From Candidatus Zixiibacteriota bacterium (lineage in GTDB: Bacteria; Zixibacteria; MSB-5A5; SM1-73), in assembly GCA_022866585.1 (NCBI GenBank), contig JALHUP010000021.1, positions 1-5,509 on the forward strand: 5,509 bases of DNA, read 5' to 3'. Positions 3,199 to 5,509 of this stretch are shown in pieces. Under the pieces are notes generated by a model. That model saw only the letters and a list, made by a program, of their open reading frames with translations. It ran no database searches and was not told where the DNA came from. How positions within the stretch are numbered: position 1 is the first letter of the stretch; every line of letters begins with the position of its first letter. The position numbers and the translations under genes are program-made.

Positions 3199-5509
3199 CT
3201 AAATTTGGGTCATTCCGCTGGGTTTGAGTTTTCCTTTTTTCCAGAGGTGTTCTTTGACCAGGGCGAAGATGACTGGGGTGGCGATTAGGACGTGTATGGT
3301 GGAGGTGATCATTCCGCCGATGATGGGAGCGGCGATGGGACGCATCACGTCTGAGCCGGTGCCGGTTGCCCACATCAGAGGCATAAGCCCGATCATGGTG
3401 GTGGAGACGGTCATCAGCTTGGGTCTTAACCTTAAGACCGATCCATCAATGGTGGCTTGAGTAATATCCTCTCTTTCGATCTTTCCTTTTTCCAGTTTTT
3501 TGTCCAAAGCTTCGTGCAGATAAACCACCATCAAAACCCCGGTCTGAACGGCAGTTCCGAAAAGGGAGATGAATCCTACCCCGACTGCGGCGGAGAAATT
3601 TGCTCCAAGCAGGAAGAAAAGCCATACCCCGCCGATCAAAGAAAAAAGAAGGGTTGAGGCTATGACCAAAAGGGCTTCTGCGAAGGAGTGAAAGGTAAAA
3701 TAAAGCAGGATGAAGATTATCAATAAAACTATGGGAAAAAGGACAGTGAGCCTTTTTTGCATGCGAATCTGATTTTCATATTGACCGCTCCAGGAGATGT
3801 AATAGCCGGTGGGCATTTTTAGATTTTTATTTAAAGCAGATTTGGCTTCGCTGACAAATCTTCCCATATCCCGTCCCCTCACATTCAAAAGGACCACGGA
3901 ACGCAACATTGAGTTTTCGCTGTTGATCATAGTGGGTCCGGTATTTATCCTGAGATTTGCCACCTGTCCCAAAGGAATCTGACTGCCATCCATAGTGGGA
4001 ACCAAGACCCTTTTCAAAGCTTCCCAGTCGTCCCGATAATCACGCAATAGGCGGATTCGTATGGGGAAACGCCTTCTTCCTTCCACCGTGGTGGAGATGT
4101 TCTCCCCACCGATACCTGTCTCGATTATCTGTTGGACATCTCCCACGTTGATCCCGTATCTGGCGATTTTCTCCCTATCTATGTCGATGTCCAGATACTT
4201 GCCCCCAGTGACGCGTTCGGCATAAAGATCAACCGCCCCGGGAATAGGTCGTAGAACCTTTTCCACTTCTATGGCTAACTGAGCCAAAGTGTCTAAGTCC
4301 GGACCAAAGAGCTTAATTCCGAGATCGGTTCTGATTCCGGTGGTGAGCATATTTATGCGATTGATGATGGGCTGAGTCCAACCATTGGAAACCCCTGGAA
4401 TCTGGAGTTTGGCATCCAATTCGGAAATTATGTCGTTCTTGGTTATTCCTTTTCGCCACTGGCTTTTTGGTTTCAGAAGGATAATAGTTTCGATCATGTC
4501 CACCGGGGCAGGATCGGTGGCAGTCTCGGCCCTCCCCACCTTGCCCAAGACATAGTCAACTTCCGGCATGCTTTTGATGATTTTGTCCTGCACCTGCATT
4601 ATCCTTTTGGCTTCGGTGATGGAGACTGAAGGCAAGGTGACCGGCATAAAAAGTAAACTTCCCTCGTCCAAAGGAGGCATGAATTCACGCCCGATGAAAA
4701 ACAGAAGGGGGATGGTGATCAAAAGAGCCAGAAGATTAATTCCTAAGGTAGTTTTTTTATGTCTCAAGACCCAATGAATAATTGGAGTGTAGATGCTATT
4801 TAAAAAACGGGTGACTGGATTTTCCTGCTCGGTCCTCATCCTTCCACCCATAAAAAAGCTCATCAGGATAGGAACCAAGGTGATGGAAAGGCATGAGGCG
4901 CCGATCATGGCGAAGGTTTTGGTAAATGCCAATGGTTTAAAAAGCTTGCCCTCCTGTTCCTGTAAAAGGAAGATGGGAAGAAATGAGAGGGTCATAATAA
5001 TCATGGAGAAAAAGATGGCTCTTCCCACCTGTTTGCAGGAACTGATAACAATTTCTGTTCTCTCAAACCTGGTTTTTGGTCCTTTATCTACCATATGCCG
5101 GTAAGCGTTTTCCACCATTACAATGGATGAGTCAACCAACTCCCCTATAGCCAGGGCAACTCCTCCTAAGGACATGATGTTGGAGGTGATCCCCAGATGT
5201 TTCATAAAAATGAAGGAGATTAAGCAAGCGACGGGAAGGGTAATCATCACGGTTAAGGCACTGCGAAAATGAAACAAAAAGAGGAGTGCCACCAAGCAAA
5301 CGATGATGATCTCCTGGAAGAGCGCTTCTTTTAAAGTCCCGATGGCGCGGAGAATCAAATCAGAGCGGTCATAGGCGGTTTCTATCTTTACTCCCAGAGG
5401 AAGCCCGGGTTCTATCTCTTTAATTTTAGCTTTGACCCTTTGAATGACATCTTTGGCATTTTCGCCATAGCGCATGACGACTATTCCACCCACCACTTCC
5501 CCTTCCCCA
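3199..5509 (-). CDS. cusA: Heavy-metal RND efflux pump, CusA-like, N-terminus beyond right edge
   Basis: Inner-membrane proton antiporter of a tripartite metal efflux system, probably Cu(I)/Ag(I), working with a membrane-fusion protein and an outer-membrane channel. Seen: 769 complete codons to a TAG at 3199, against about 1,040 for full CusA; the first membrane helix and most of the first periplasmic half are outside. Numbering from V at 5496: NIMSLGGVALAIGELVDSSIVMVENAYRH-type motif at 106-134 with proton-relay D122 and E129; hydrophobic blocks about 60-77, 81-99, 106-128, 160-178, 192-214, 252-268, then the second periplasmic domain 270-580, and helices about 583-600, 606-630, 635-660, 695-712, 720-748. 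M334 (PVDMIET) and M383 (RINMLTTGI) match two of the CusA copper-binding methionines. The end GTGSDVMRPIAAPIIGGMIT is CusA-type. Homologues with other metals (Zn, Co) usually have a different helix-4 motif, DFG.IVDGAV.I.EN, which is absent here. Confidence 0.95.
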   Translation of the reverse strand, partial: GEGEVVGGIVVMRYGENAKDVIQRVKAKIKEIEPGLPLGVKIETAYDRSDLILRAIGTLKEALFQEIIIVCLVALLFLFHFRSALTVMITLPVACLISFIFMKHLGITSNIMSLGGVALAIGELVDSSIVMVENAYRHMVDKGPKTRFERTEIVISSCKQVGRAIFFSMIIMTLSFLPIFLLQEQEGKLFKPLAFTKTFAMIGASCLSITLVPILMSFFMGGRMRTEQENPVTRFLNSIYTPIIHWVLRHKKTTLGINLLALLITIPLLFFIGREFMPPLDEGSLLFMPVTLPSVSITEAKRIMQVQDKIIKSMPEVDYVLGKVGRAETATDPAPVDMIETIILLKPKSQWRKGITKNDIISELDAKLQIPGVSNGWTQPIINRINMLTTGIRTDLGIKLFGPDLDTLAQLAIEVEKVLRPIPGAVDLYAERVTGGKYLDIDIDREKIARYGINVGDVQQIIETGIGGENISTTVEGRRRFPIRIRLLRDYRDDWEALKRVLVPTMDGSQIPLGQVANLRINTGPTMINSENSMLRSVVLLNVRGRDMGRFVSEAKSALNKNLKMPTGYYISWSGQYENQIRMQKRLTVLFPIVLLIIFILLYFTFHSFAEALLVIASTLLFSLIGGVWLFFLLGANFSAAVGVGFISLFGTAVQTGVLMVVYLHEALDKKLEKGKIEREDITQATIDGSVLRLRPKLMTVSTTMIGLMPLMWATGTGSDVMRPIAAPIIGGMITSTIHVLIATPVIFALVKEHLWKKGKLKPSGMTQI

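Noticed and set aside
3158..3373. Minus-strand 71-codon frame over the cusA 3' end
   Set aside because: Out-of-frame shadow of cusA joined to the hairpin repeat; His/Arg-rich low-complexity product.

Overview
The window looks like a piece of a bacterial chromosome with moderate to low GC. It probably comes from an uncultured or little-studied lineage, but the sequence gives no safe taxonomic placement. Every gene I can support is on the minus strand, so the natural reading order runs from the right edge to the left edge: metal efflux pump (cusA-like, entering from the right edge), a 510-base palindrome-rich spacer, ispG, a second palindrome-rich spacer with a scar of a second ispG 3' end, a small membrane-type protein gene with its own promoter and leader hairpin, a repeat-bearing spacer, and a minimal nucleotidyltransferase (MNT) gene running off the left edge.

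Right part (3199-5509): the last ~770 codons of a heavy-metal RND transporter, most like CusA (Cu/Ag). Next (2689-3198) is a non-coding block with at least eight short palindromes, including two copies of a GC-rich 35-base hairpin unit that share an exact 22-base core, and a nested hairpin pair. It is followed by ispG (1630-2688), the iron-sulfur enzyme of the MEP isoprenoid pathway. Its start is best placed at an internal ATG, and it has no visible Shine-Dalgarno sequence.

Middle (1129-1629): three palindromes with a common CGGGAAT/ATTCCCG core and different, compensating outer arms. A 65-base segment here is about 85% identical to the 3' end of the neighbouring ispG and still reads as its C-terminus. 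A TTGACA/TACTTT promoter then fires straight into a 38-base leader that can fold into a 17-bp hairpin with a GAAA tetraloop. The descending arm of this hairpin contains the GGAGG ribosome binding site of a 60-residue hydrophobic, basic-tailed protein (941-1123). This is the most interesting object in the window: it looks like a translationally masked small membrane peptide, an architecture also seen in some type I toxins, although no function can be assigned.

Left part (1-940): a spacer with four AACGGAT direct repeats and a small hairpin, then a near-consensus promoter (TTGACA, 17 bases, TATATT). This leads to an MNT-family nucleotidyltransferase with an intact GSX10DXD motif. Near the edge a strong AAGGAGGG followed by a TTG in another frame may begin the next gene, which in MNT/HEPN modules would be the HEPN (HepT-like) partner. 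The genes do not form one pathway; metal efflux, isoprenoid synthesis and a probable toxin-antitoxin-type module are simply neighbours, separated by unusually palindrome-rich spacers.
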